Below are positions 1-6,310 of a stretch of DNA of 22,057 bases, piece after piece. Location: contig LCJG01000016.1 in NCBI GenBank assembly GCA_000998025.1, positions 1-22,057 of the forward strand, read 5' to 3'. A model generated the notes under the pieces. That model was not told the DNA's origin. It saw only the letters and a list, made by a program, of their open reading frames with translations, and made no database searches. Made by a program: the position numbers and the translations under genes. The stretch is from Candidatus Collierbacteria bacterium GW2011_GWB1_44_6. Lineage in GTDB: Bacteria > Patescibacteriota > Microgenomatia > UBA1400 > MFAQ01. Position 1 is the stretch's first letter. Each line of letters begins with the position of its first letter.

Positions 1-24
1 TACAGGAAGAAGGGTGAAAAGTAA
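1..24 (+). CDS. possible 3' end of an upstream gene
   Basis: The first frame reads seven codons, rich in Lys and Arg, and then TAA at 22-24. This would be the C-terminus of a gene whose body lies outside the window. A second open frame runs from base 2 to a TAG at 89-91 and turns hydrophobic, so it could be the real tail instead. Too short to identify. Confidence 0.25.
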   Translation, partial: YRKKGEK

Positions 25-121
25 TATCCGACGGATGAAAATAGAACGCCTGTTATTCATACTTATCAGTGTATCTTTTTTTACAAAATAGTCAAATTCG
101 GGAGAAATATAGTCATAATAC

Positions 122-150
122 TTGTAATATTGGCGTTATTTTGTTACATT
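122..150 (+). promoter_or_regulatory. promoter of the LytR_C gene, leaderless type
   Basis: A -35-like TTGTAA at 122-127 and a -10-like TACATT at 145-150 are separated by exactly 17 bp. The ATG at 159 lies 8 nt downstream of the -10 and no Shine-Dalgarno is present, so transcription should begin at or next to the start codon. Confidence 0.55.
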
Positions 151-158
151 TAGTACAA

Positions 159-860
159 ATGATAAAACTGAGCTCAAAGAAGATATTTATTGTAGGAGTG
201 ATCTTGTTGGTTGGTGTTCTGGGGGCAAACTCATATCGTTTATCAAAACAAAATAGAGTGTTGGGCTTACAGTTGGAAACTTTGAAACAAGATCCTCAGA
301 GTATCGCCAAAGAGGAGATAAAACAGTTAACCGAGAAACTATCTAAATTGGTGGTCTTGCCCGAAGGTGAAGAACCTGTGGTGGCCACAGTGACCGATAA
401 GGAAAAGCTGAAAGATCAGCCGGTATTTGCCAAAGCGGAAAATGGTGACAAAATTTTGATTTATGCAAAAGCACAGAAGGCGTATATCTTTAGCCCAACA
501 AAAAATGTGCTGGTAGATGTGGTGCCGGTGAATATTGGAAATCAACAACTGACAATTACCGGAGTAGATGAAAATAATCCTCTGGAAATTGCTTTGGTAA
601 ATGGGTCAAAGAACGATGGCATTACGGGGGAGCTGGAGAAAAGAATAAATGAAAAACAAATTCCAGGTGTCAAAGTGGTATCTAAAGCAACTGCCAAAGT
701 CGACAGTTACGAGAAGACATTGGTATTGGATATCGATGGAAAACATGGGACACAAGCCACAGAATTGGCTCAGTTGGTAGGCGGTGTGGTGGTGACTGAG
801 TCGACGGAGTCTTTTCCCGAAGCAGACATCATGATTGTGATTGGTGCAGATTTTAAGTAA
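159..860 (+). CDS. membrane-anchored LytR_C-domain protein
   Basis: A 233-residue protein. A single N-terminal membrane segment (about residues 8-24) is followed by a coiled-coil-like Lys/Glu-rich stretch (about 26-65). Next comes a beta-rich region containing NGDKILIYAKAQKAYIF (about 96-112), which I recall as common in CPR proteins. The C-terminal domain (about 140-233) fits the LytR_C family: it opens with EIALVNGSKNDG and ends with a DIMIVIGADF strand. LytR_C domains occur in envelope proteins, often fused to LytR-CpsA-Psr phosphotransferases, but no such catalytic domain is present here, so a cell-wall-associated structural or binding role is inferred. The frame stays open upstream to 69, but I chose the ATG at 159 because a promoter sits directly before it and the upstream 30 residues look non-coding. 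Confidence 0.75.
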   Translation: MIKLSSKKIFIVGVILLVGVLGANSYRLSKQNRVLGLQLETLKQDPQSIAKEEIKQLTEKLSKLVVLPEGEEPVVATVTDKEKLKDQPVFAKAENGDKILIYAKAQKAYIFSPTKNVLVDVVPVNIGNQQLTITGVDENNPLEIALVNGSKNDGITGELEKRINEKQIPGVKVVSKATAKVDSYEKTLVLDIDGKHGTQATELAQLVGGVVVTESTESFPEADIMIVIGADFK

Positions 861-903
861 GATTCGAGCATTGTATTAGGAGTTTAAGGTAAAATATGGT
901 TGT

Positions 904-980
904 GCCACCTTAGCTCAGTTGGTTAGAGCACCTGTTTTGTAAACAGGATGTCCTGAGTTCGAATCTCAGAGGTGGCTCCA
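904..980 (+). tRNA. tRNA-Thr (anticodon UGU)
   Basis: A full cloverleaf. Acceptor strands 904-910 and 970-976 pair over seven bases. The D arm is GCTC/GAGC. The anticodon stem CCTGT/ACAGG encloses loop TTTGTAA, with anticodon TGT at 938-940. The T arm is CTGAG/CTCAG with TTCGAAT. Discriminator T is at 977 and CCA is encoded at 978-980. A possible -10 (TAAAAT, 890-895) lies just upstream. Its U34 makes it a candidate substrate for the Elp3-like enzyme encoded at 9453. Confidence 0.97.
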
Positions 981-1013
981 AAATATCACTATGTTTGCGG
1001 ACAGTGGGGGTGC

Positions 1014-1043
1014 AAAAAACCCCGGAATAAATCCGGGGGTTTT
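1014..1043. terminator. bidirectional intrinsic terminator
   Basis: A GC-rich stem CCCCGGA/TCCGGGG (1020-1026 with 1032-1038) is flanked by an A-run on one side and a T-run on the other. It can end both the tRNA-Thr transcript and the minus-strand gene that stops at 1048. Confidence 0.8.
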
Positions 1044-1047
1044 GGTA

Positions 1048-1716
1048 TCAGATTATTTCGGCCAGAAAGCAGCCGTTTTCGTCTGCATCCTCGGGCATAC
1101 CGTATTCAATATCGTCGGGAGTGATGGTGTTGCCATCTATTTCATAGAGATCTTCTCGCCGTATAATGCGGACTGTTTTGTACTGCGTTCTCCTTCTGGA
1201 GACATTACCGGTGCCGACCACAAAAAGGGCTTTAGTCAGCTCGAAAATATTATGCGGTTCAGTAAAGCCGGCCTCATCGATTTCCATATCCGAAATTATT
1301 TGGGGCTTTGTGGTAGTGGTCCTGTTGAATTTTGCCGGGAGAAAGTCTTGATTCTTGATATCGTTAAATTGATAGTTGGAAATTTGACTGTCTGCAATAG
1401 TGCTTCTATCAACTTCGACGTGATCCTTTCTCCTTGTAATTTTGGTGGTGTTGGTTCCCCGTGCCCAGTTGGATGTTTTTGTATTACTAAAAATGAAATA
1501 CCGACCACCTGAGGTAAACACTGAGAGGGGATTTACATATGCGGTTGTGCCTACCTTCAGGTTTCTGACCACAGCATTTCCCGCTGTTTGAGACGGCTGC
1601 TGGACGGAGCGATCTTCGTGTTTGGGGCAGAAAAAACCACCGGAAATAGGAGTATCGCAGATGACGCAACATCCTCTCTTAAATATTACGCCGTCGATAT
1701 ATCTGTCATCGTTCAT
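1048..1716 (-). CDS. zinc-ribbon paralogue with two copies of an unrecognised domain
   Basis: A 222-residue protein of no family I recognise. The N-terminus has a compact zinc-binding pattern, C17-x2-C20-x9-C30-x2-H33. The rest is two copies of one roughly 80-residue beta-rich domain, about residues 53-130 and 142-222. Both share a core of a [YF]-[VT]-[NE]-P step, then [IV]-F, then a short hydrophobic strand (YFIFSN, LFVVGT), a basic strand (KITRR, RIIRR), and a V/I-D-x2-T-I motif. The same N-terminal zinc motif and a single domain copy occur in the three neighbouring minus-strand genes. The start is fixed by a strong GGAGGT Shine-Dalgarno. It lies 25 bp after the 2137-1742 gene, so they are probably co-transcribed, and a terminator follows directly. 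No signal peptide or membrane segment is seen, so it is presumably cytoplasmic. Confidence 0.8.
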   Translation of the reverse strand: MNDDRYIDGVIFKRGCCVICDTPISGGFFCPKHEDRSVQQPSQTAGNAVVRNLKVGTTAYVNPLSVFTSGGRYFIFSNTKTSNWARGTNTTKITRRKDHVEVDRSTIADSQISNYQFNDIKNQDFLPAKFNRTTTTKPQIISDMEIDEAGFTEPHNIFELTKALFVVGTGNVSRRRTQYKTVRIIRREDLYEIDGNTITPDDIEYGMPEDADENGCFLAEII

Positions 1717-1741
1717 GTTAACCTCCGGAGTGTTGGTTATT

Positions 1742-2137
1742 TCAGATTAATTTGGCGGGGAGAGTGGGATAATTATCAAAGATGTCCTCTGATCCCTGCC
1801 AGATATCATCTGCTTTGATGGAGTTTTTGTATACCAAGACCAATCCTTTACTTTTGATTACGTGGGTGTGTTTGTAAATGTCGTCGTCCCCGTTATTGAA
1901 CACCTCTGTCGAGGTGATGATGAAGAGTTTGCTGTTGTATCTAAATACGCAGTATGGTTCGACGTAACCGGAGTCTCCGTCGCCTATTTCATAGAGCTTT
2001 TTCGCTCTGACGGTGAGGTGAGAGGGAGGAGGGTTTTCTCGAAGAGGAGGATGTTCGGGACAAAATAATGACCCTGTAACTACCGGTGCGTGGCAGTCCA
2101 AGCATTCTCCGAAGCGGTAGATAAGATGATTTGGCAT
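1742..2137 (-). CDS. zinc-ribbon paralogue, single-domain
   Basis: A 131-residue protein of unknown function and a member of the four-gene paralogous cluster. Its zinc motif is C12-x2-C15-x10-C26-x2-H29, followed by a Pro-rich linker and one copy of the shared domain. That domain contains SGYVEPYCVF, then KLFIITST, and later IKADDIWQG and LPAKLI near the C-terminus. The ending resembles the LPAKF that closes the first domain copy of the adjacent 222-residue paralogue. The Shine-Dalgarno AAAGGAG precedes the ATG. It is the first gene of a two-gene unit with the gene at 1716-1048, separated from the upstream pair by a terminator at 2208-2235. A regulatory or nucleic-acid-binding role is possible for a zinc ribbon, but nothing here proves it. 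Confidence 0.8.
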   Translation of the reverse strand: MPNHLIYRFGECLDCHAPVVTGSLFCPEHPPLRENPPPSHLTVRAKKLYEIGDGDSGYVEPYCVFRYNSKLFIITSTEVFNNGDDDIYKHTHVIKSKGLVLVYKNSIKADDIWQGSEDIFDNYPTLPAKLI

Positions 2138-2207
2138 AATCCGGGCTGCTCCTTTGGGGTGATGTCAAGTTGCGGGACTAGATGGAATATTTTACTACGA
2201 TTTAGCT

Positions 2208-2235
2208 AAAAAGCCCCGCGCGTGGCGGGGCTTTT
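2208..2235 (-). terminator. intrinsic terminator after the first zinc-ribbon pair
   Basis: Perfect stem GCCCCGC/GCGGGGC (2213-2219 with 2225-2231) with a five-base loop. Read on the minus strand it ends in a T-run. It starts two bases past the stop codon of the 2633-2238 gene. Confidence 0.85.
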
Positions 2236-2237
2236 GC

Positions 2238-2633
2238 TTATTTTTTGTCATCTTCAAAGTAGACCAGTTGTGCGGGTTGAACATCGGCTTTGTCGGTGCC
2301 GGTTGGTAGTCCTGCCCAGATGTCTTCTGGAGCTAATTTTTCCTTATCAACCCAGAAGTGGGTTTCCGTCCGCAACACTTTCATAAATTTGAAACCCTGC
2401 GGCTGGCTGGTGATAGTGCCGGTGGTGGTGATAAAGAAAGCTCCATATTCCTCATGGATGCAATAGGGCTCGGTGTAGCCCGTTTGTAAGGTAGCCATAT
2501 CGGAGATGCGAGTCTCAGTTGAGTCTGTCGAGGTTTTTTTCTGCGCCTCACCCGCATGTTTATTGCAATAGAAACCATTCACCCCCGGCTCTCCGCATTC
2601 AATACAACAACCTTTTTGAAAGTGTTCTGACAT
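2238..2633 (-). CDS. zinc-ribbon paralogue, single-domain
   Basis: A 131-residue protein of unknown function, paralogous to its three neighbours. Its zinc motif is C10-x2-C13-x9-C23-x2-H26. A polar linker leads to one copy of the shared domain, recognisable by TGYTEPYCIHEE, the strand AFFITTTG, a KVLR strand, and LAPEDIWAGLP. Of the paralogues it is closest to the 2137-1742 protein, sharing the GY-x-EPYC and DDIW/EDIW signatures. The start is set by an AGGAGGC Shine-Dalgarno seven bases before the ATG. It follows the 3080-2658 gene by 24 bp and is closed by a terminator, so the two form an operon. No transport signal is visible. Confidence 0.8.
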   Translation of the reverse strand: MSEHFQKGCCIECGEPGVNGFYCNKHAGEAQKKTSTDSTETRISDMATLQTGYTEPYCIHEEYGAFFITTTGTITSQPQGFKFMKVLRTETHFWVDKEKLAPEDIWAGLPTGTDKADVQPAQLVYFEDDKK

Positions 2634-2657
2634 GGATTGCCTCCTAATAGCTTGGAA

Positions 2658-3080
2658 TTAATCAGAGATTACTGCTTGAAAAATTAGAACTCCCTCTTCG
2701 AGGTCGTCCGGTAATTCCGGTAAGATTCCATCTTCATCAACTGTTTGTCGATGGATTACAACATAGCCTTCTTCCATGGTGATCTTGGCGGTCTTTTGGC
2801 CGTTTTTTTCTGGAGATACATAGTTGGACCCGACGATAAAGAGACAGTTTTCAATTTCGAAGATTGAATTCGCTTCCGTGTATCCGGTTTCTCCGGGTTT
2901 CATGTCTTTGATTAAAATTGTCTGATTCGTAATTCTGCGGAGAAGCGCAGTTTGTTCGTCAATGGTGACCGTTTTGTTGGATTTCGGAGCACAATCTTCA
3001 CAAAAAAGGTTAATGGATGCAGGTTTGACTTGGCAGATAAGACATTTTCCGGGTACATAGGAAAAGGTTATTCCAGACAT
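2658..3080 (-). CDS. zinc-ribbon paralogue, four-cysteine form
   Basis: A 140-residue protein of unknown function and the first gene of the zinc-ribbon cluster. It differs from its paralogues in having four cysteines, C13-x2-C16-x10-C27-x2-C30, instead of three cysteines and a histidine. The shared domain follows at about residues 56-140, with MKPGETGYTEANSIFEIE, then CLFIVGSNYVS and an AKITMEEGYVVIHRQTV stretch. The start is set by AAAAGGAG seven bases upstream and by a TATAAT box at 3118-3123, giving a leader of about 30 nt. It is probably transcribed with the 2633-2238 gene. Confidence 0.8.
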   Translation of the reverse strand: MSGITFSYVPGKCLICQVKPASINLFCEDCAPKSNKTVTIDEQTALLRRITNQTILIKDMKPGETGYTEANSIFEIENCLFIVGSNYVSPEKNGQKTAKITMEEGYVVIHRQTVDEDGILPELPDDLEEGVLIFQAVISD

Positions 3081-3086
3081 TATTGC

Positions 3087-3123
3087 TCCTTTTAAATATC
3101 AAGGTGTATTTTTGTATATTATA
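3087..3123 (-). promoter_or_regulatory. -10 box and Shine-Dalgarno of the zinc-ribbon operon
   Basis: On the minus strand a perfect TATAAT lies at 3123-3118 and AAGGAG at 3092-3087. No convincing -35 is seen at 17 bp; the upstream sequence there belongs to the structured element at 3137-3279. Confidence 0.6.
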
Positions 3124-3136
3124 GCTTAGGATTTGG

Positions 3137-3279
3137 CTCCGGCAGTTCGAACCATAGGGATCATAAATTCCTTTGGAATTTGCAGGGTTCCCCTCAGTAA
3201 ATCTCAATAGAGATTTCTTCGGGACCTGTCTCACCAGGTTCGTTACGAAACTGGTTCCGACTTTCGAACACCTGCCGAG
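3137..3279. repeat. 143-bp structured inverted-repeat element, possible ncRNA
   Basis: The two ends are complementary. CTCCGGCAGTTCGAA at 3137-3151 pairs with TTCGAAC at 3263-3269 plus TGCCGAG at 3273-3279, leaving a three-base and a one-base bulge. Inside are several near-perfect hairpins: AAATTCC/GGAATTT (3165-3181), AAATCTC/GAGATTT (3199-3216), and an ACCAG...CTGGT stem around TTCGTTACGAA (3232-3255). No ORF is convincing. It lies between the tRNA terminator and the zinc-ribbon promoter. It could be a structured RNA on either strand or a non-autonomous palindromic repeat. I recognise no named RNA family. Confidence 0.5.
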
Positions 3280-3280
3280 G

Positions 3281-3322
3281 ACCATAAAAATATTCTCCCC
3301 ACAAGGGGGAGAATATTTATGG
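3281..3322 (-). terminator. terminator of the tRNA-Tyr/Thr transcript
   Basis: Perfect stem AAATATTCTCCCC/GGGGAGAATATTT around a five-base loop. On the minus strand it is followed by further T residues, and it begins right after the encoded CCA of tRNA-Tyr. An imperfect extension of the stem reaches into the CCA itself. Confidence 0.8.
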
Positions 3323-3405
3323 TGCCGAGAGCAGGGTTCGAACCTGCGTAGGCTTGCGCCGCGGGTTTTACAGACCCGAGTATTTGACCACTCTACCATC
3401 TCGGT
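3320..3405 (-). tRNA. tRNA-Tyr (anticodon GUA)
   Basis: A class II tRNA with a long variable arm. The anticodon stem CGGGT/ACCCG encloses CTGTAAA, with anticodon GTA at 3371-3369. The T arm is GCAGG/CCTGC with TTCGAAC. CCA is encoded at 3322-3320 after discriminator A. The acceptor stem pairs at six of seven positions (CCGAGA/TCTCGG), but the outermost pair would be A1 with C72, a mismatch. The 5' end overlaps the tRNA-Thr(GGU) gene by about five bases, so this terminal mismatch may mark a deletion or assembly fault at the junction. Confidence 0.9.
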
Positions 3406-3472
3406 CGCTGGGGGTCGAACCCAGCACCTTATTCTTACCAAGAATACGCTCTGCCAGCTGAGCTACGACGGC
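3401..3472 (-). tRNA. tRNA-Thr (anticodon GGU), damaged 3' acceptor strand
   Basis: The D arm (GCTC/GAGC), the anticodon arm (TATTC/GAATA around TTGGTAA) and the T arm (CTGGG/CCCAG around TTCGACC) are intact, which makes tRNA-Thr clear. The 5' acceptor strand is GCCGTCG. The 3' strand should be CGACGGC but reads CGAC and then runs straight into the tRNA-Tyr 5' end (CGAGATGG). Only the inner four pairs and one further pair form, and there is no discriminator or CCA. It is either a tRNA broken by a small deletion, an overlapping tRNA needing 3' repair, or an assembly error. Confidence 0.8.
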
Positions 3473-3533
3473 ATTCGAAGCTAAAGGAACAATGTATTTT
3501 ATCAACAATCAAGCTTCTTTGCTATGATGGGAT

Positions 3534-3818
3534 ATGAGTAAATTTAGAAAATTGGTCATGGGAGGAGTGGTGTTAAGTAGTGTATTTCTCGGTGGTTGTA
3601 GTTTGGTAGCCCAGCCGGCAGATATTCAGACGGAAAGTCCGGTGGTGTCGCTTACAGGGCCAGTGACGGTTTCTGGTGAAAGGGTAAGTATTACTTCGAG
3701 TGGGAAAGTAATAGAAATAACTAGTCGGAAAATCGATTTGAAACAGTACAATGGTCGTTCGGTAACCGTAGAGGGAGAGTACAGTGGTACAACTTTATTC
3801 GTGGATTCAGTAAAGTAA
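3534..3818 (+). CDS. small lipoprotein
   Basis: A 94-residue predicted lipoprotein. After a Lys/Arg-containing start and a hydrophobic stretch, the lipobox L19-G20-G21-C22 gives an acylated cysteine at 22. The mature part is about 73 residues and beta-rich, with VVSLTGPVTVSGERVSI and ending NGRSVTVEGEYSGTTLFVDSV, which resembles a small OB-fold-like strand pattern; this is only a visual impression. A TATGAT box at 3523-3528 ends five bases before the ATG, with TTATCA at 3499-3504 as a possible -35, so the mRNA is probably leaderless. It converges tail to tail with the next gene, with one base between the stop codons. Function unknown. Confidence 0.75.
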   Translation: MSKFRKLVMGGVVLSSVFLGGCSLVAQPADIQTESPVVSLTGPVTVSGERVSITSSGKVIEITSRKIDLKQYNGRSVTVEGEYSGTTLFVDSVK

Positions 3819-3819
3819 A

Positions 3820-4926
3820 CTAGAAGCCGGTGGATTTGTAGAGTATTTCTTTTGTCTTTGCGTTTAGCTGAAGGACCAAAGCGTTTTTACTGGCATCTAC
3901 GGGATCAAAGGTGAGCTGCCAGATATTGAATTCGCCGGATCGAATAAATTGAGCTTTGACGGTGGCGGTGGCACAAAGATTGCTGGTGCAGGCTGCGTTA
4001 GCAATGATTAGAGCTTCGTCTAAATCTATTCCGAGAGTGTTACCTACGATCATTTCGTTTAGAGAGGGGATACTATTATCTGGAGTGACGTAGATAGCTT
4101 TGTCCACGATTTCTGGCTCATTGTTGCTTGCAATCAAGACATAGAAATATTTTTTGGTGGTGAGGTCCTGACGGAAGAAATATTTTGTAGTCTGTAGCGA
4201 AGGAGTCGTAGCGTTTTCCGTCTTGATGAGAATCATTTGAGCATTTGGGAGATGATTAATCCCAACCTTTAGCGCATTTGAAGCGTTTGATAGTGGTAGT
4301 ACCGTTTCGGCTGAAATGGTGGCTGTGGGGGTAGGAGAAGGTGTGGGGGTGGCGCTTTCAGTGGCAAGGGGTGTGGGTGTGGATGACGGTGTAGGAGTCG
4401 AGGTGGGGAATTCTATGATGGTGGGAGAAGGTGTTGGTGTGAGGGTGGTTTTTTGCTGTTCCAGTGTCTGGGTAACTTCAAGGAGCTGCTGTTTTAGCTG
4501 TTGTGACTGGGAATAGACAAAAACGGTAATGGCCAAAGCGCCGCCAGCAATGAGAATGAGAATCAACATGATAAGGGAGCCAAAGGCTGATCCTCCTTTG
4601 ACGGTAGGCATGGAAGCCGGTATTGGTTCTGGGGCGGATATTGGTTGTTCTTGAGGTGCGACCTCTGGAGTAGAAGCTTGTTCTGCAATGGGTGCAGGTT
4701 CTTGGGTAATGATAGAGGGGATTTCATCAGTAGTTGAGGGTGTTTCTGAGATCGTTGGGGGAGTTGTAAAAGGTTCCTCGGAGATTTGAGAAGTTGGTGG
4801 GGTGTTGATGTCCTCGATTATACTGCTCTCGTCGGTAGTGGAAGTATTCACCGGCTCGGTGGGGGTGATAGGGGGTTCTGGGGTGGCTGTGGGTGCAGGG
4901 AACTGGCCGAGGTCATCGTTTGGCAT
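3820..4926 (-). CDS. Pro/Thr-rich single-pass membrane protein with PepSY-like C-terminus
   Basis: A 368-residue protein. Residues 1-110 are a low-complexity Pro/Thr/Ser/Glu region. A single membrane helix lies at about 113-138, followed by a short Gln/Leu coiled coil (about 139-160) and a second P-T/S repeat linker with many TPTP units (about 162-204). The C-terminal globular domain (about 205-368) has LGIDLDEALIIANAAC, a W-x-L-x-F strand, and a final LVLQLNAKTKEILYKSTG hairpin, which looks like a PepSY-type fold. The topology suggests a cytoplasmic disordered tail and an external domain on a stalk. The start is fixed by a promoter directly upstream. Function unknown; cell-surface anchoring or protease inhibition would be guesses based on PepSY. 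Confidence 0.75.
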   Translation of the reverse strand: MPNDDLGQFPAPTATPEPPITPTEPVNTSTTDESSIIEDINTPPTSQISEEPFTTPPTISETPSTTDEIPSIITQEPAPIAEQASTPEVAPQEQPISAPEPIPASMPTVKGGSAFGSLIMLILILIAGGALAITVFVYSQSQQLKQQLLEVTQTLEQQKTTLTPTPSPTIIEFPTSTPTPSSTPTPLATESATPTPSPTPTATISAETVLPLSNASNALKVGINHLPNAQMILIKTENATTPSLQTTKYFFRQDLTTKKYFYVLIASNNEPEIVDKAIYVTPDNSIPSLNEMIVGNTLGIDLDEALIIANAACTSNLCATATVKAQFIRSGEFNIWQLTFDPVDASKNALVLQLNAKTKEILYKSTGF

Positions 4927-4932
4927 GAATTT

Positions 4933-4961
4933 AGTATGGCAAATATCATCGGTGGTGTCAA
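4933..4961 (-). promoter_or_regulatory. consensus promoter giving a leaderless mRNA
   Basis: On the minus strand a perfect TTGACA (4961-4956), a 17-bp spacer and CATACT (4938-4933) are followed by six bases and the ATG at 4926. No Shine-Dalgarno can fit, so the transcript should start at or near the AUG. Confidence 0.75.
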
Positions 4962-4980
4962 CCTAAAATAGGCGATAAAC

Positions 4981-5595
4981 CTAGTTGTGGATTAGATAGT
5001 TGCGGGAAGTTTTTTCGACGGTTAGGTTTAGACCGGCTTCCCTCAGGAGATTCTCCAGGTATGGTTTGGTGTGGGCGAAGTGAAATCTGGGTTTGCCCTG
5101 AAAAGGAATATACAGATATCGGAGATTTTTAATTTTTGTTTTTATATCCAGGTGATGTCTGAGAAGTTTAGGTTGCCAGAGATTCCAGGCAGTAATGAGG
5201 CATTTACCACCAGGCTTCAAGTGATTCTTAATTTGTTTGAGCACAAAGAGCTGGTCGTGACGGTTGTCCAAGTGGTGAATGACGGCTATACAAAAAATAT
5301 AGTCAAATGGGGGGAGATCTTTCCAGGCATCAGGTTTGGTAATGTCTGCTTCTAGAAAATGAGCCTTGGGGTGATTATTAACGGCTTTTTCAAGGAGAAC
5401 GGTGGAGAAGTCTATGCCGGTATAGTCTATATTTTTTGGCAATCCAAGCAGAAGTCGGCCGTTGCCACAGCCGACATCAAGGACGGTGGCGTATGTTGGT
5501 ACTTCTGCCAGAAAAGGTTTGAGATCAGGCCAAATATAGCCACGGGAGGCGGAGAAATTGCTACCGATCTCGTTGTAAGTGTCTTTGACGGACAT
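4981..5595 (-). CDS. class I SAM-dependent methyltransferase, Trm9/ALKBH8-like
   Basis: A 204-residue methyltransferase. Motif I VLDVGCGNGRLLLG (38-51) binds SAM, and D62 in GIDFS is the acidic residue of motif II. A central FCIAVIHHLDN (101-111) and LKPGGKCLITAW (126-137) complete the Rossmann core. The opening YNEIGSNFSASRGYIWPDL and the IAVIHHL strand resemble eukaryotic Trm9/ALKBH8 methyltransferases, which methylate the carboxymethyl-uridine made by Elongator at tRNA position 34. An Elp3-like enzyme is encoded 4 kb away, so that role is possible but unproven. The start at 5595 was chosen over the upstream ATG at 5679 because a TAAAAT box (5606-5601) lies five bases before it and the MSVKDTYNEIG start matches the family. 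Confidence 0.8.
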   Translation of the reverse strand: MSVKDTYNEIGSNFSASRGYIWPDLKPFLAEVPTYATVLDVGCGNGRLLLGLPKNIDYTGIDFSTVLLEKAVNNHPKAHFLEADITKPDAWKDLPPFDYIFCIAVIHHLDNRHDQLFVLKQIKNHLKPGGKCLITAWNLWQPKLLRHHLDIKTKIKNLRYLYIPFQGKPRFHFAHTKPYLENLLREAGLNLTVEKTSRNYLIHN

Positions 5596-5689
5596 AAGTA
5601 ATTTTACACCCCGCAGGCAGGCTAGCCCTATAGCTTGATTATTGGGCTTAAATAGTTTAAAATCTTGGTCATCTAGCAAGTTAAAAATC

Positions 5690-5712
5690 TATAATAATTT
5701 TTTGTTTGGAGG
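5690..5712 (+). promoter_or_regulatory. -10 box and Shine-Dalgarno of the 5717 gene
   Basis: TATAAT at 5690-5695 and GGAGG at 5708-5712. A weak TTGGTC at 5665-5670 would be the -35 with a long 19-bp spacer. Confidence 0.55.
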
Positions 5713-5716
5713 CCAA

Positions 5717-6310
5717 ATGGCACTTTTAAGGTGTAATGACGCAGATGGAATTATGCTCGTGATTCGGCAGATGTTGTGCATGATCAACGAAAAACTGACG
5801 GTGAGGATTGATCTCAGTGATGTTGACATCGTTGTTTCCACAGCATGTGCCATGGAAAATGAGGAATACTTCGAGGGCAGGGACGTGGATGCCGATGATG
5901 AGCACAAGCAGGCCATCAGGCTGGTAATGGCAACTGTCTATTATGACGGTTCGTCCGTGATAAATGATTTTTTCCTAGAGGCGATGTCCAATATTGGGCG
6001 CTGCTGCTTCTCAGAAGTTGCTCCGGGAGAGCTGGGTGTTGCCGGTAGCGAACAGGTGGTCCACAGTGATTTGATGGTGACGAACGCTGATCAGATCAAA
6101 AAGGGGAAATGTTACTTCCTGATTGTGAACCATAGACCGGCCGCCTTGATTACAGTAGAAAAAGTCGAAAGTGACAAGTTGTTTTATACCGAAAGAGATG
6201 GGATCTTTGTTAAGCGGGGTGTCCGGAATCTATCCGCCTTTGGGGTTCTACCCTTGGAGGACGGATCGTGGAATGTTTGGAATTGGATCGAACCAGTCGA
6301 GACGGGCTAA
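5717..6310 (+). CDS. unknown protein, 197 residues
   Basis: I do not recognise this protein. It has no signal peptide or membrane helix. The first half is mixed helix/strand and acidic, with DVDADDEHKQAIRLV in the middle. The second half, from about residue 125, is beta-rich: GKCYFLIVNHRPAALITVEKV, then DKLFYTERDGIFVKRGV. The layout suggests a small barrel or SH3-like fold, but this is only a reading of strand pattern. The start is fixed by the GGAGG at 5708-5712 and not by the in-frame ATG at 5642. The stop codon TAA lies inside the loop of the terminator hairpin. It is a single-gene transcription unit divergent from the methyltransferase. Confidence 0.75.
   Translation: MALLRCNDADGIMLVIRQMLCMINEKLTVRIDLSDVDIVVSTACAMENEEYFEGRDVDADDEHKQAIRLVMATVYYDGSSVINDFFLEAMSNIGRCCFSEVAPGELGVAGSEQVVHSDLMVTNADQIKKGKCYFLIVNHRPAALITVEKVESDKLFYTERDGIFVKRGVRNLSAFGVLPLEDGSWNVWNWIEPVETG

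Noticed and set aside
991..1512. Plus-strand open frame of 173 codons over the first zinc-ribbon gene
   Set aside because: It starts in the terminator region, has no ribosome site, and is antisense to a gene with a strong Shine-Dalgarno and paralogues.
3137..3279. SRP RNA, tmRNA or a tRNA remnant (CAGGTCCCGAAG and GGTTCGAA look suggestive)
   Set aside because: The SRP tetraloop and asymmetric loop are missing, the T-arm-like bases do not pair as a T stem, and no tag peptide frame is seen.
3010..3484. Open frames on both strands across the tRNA-Tyr/Thr region
   Set aside because: They are explained by the tRNAs and the hairpin element; no start signals and no protein-like composition.
4316..4516. 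Plus-strand Val/Gly-rich frame
   Set aside because: It is the antisense of the Pro/Thr repeat linker of the 4926-3820 gene.
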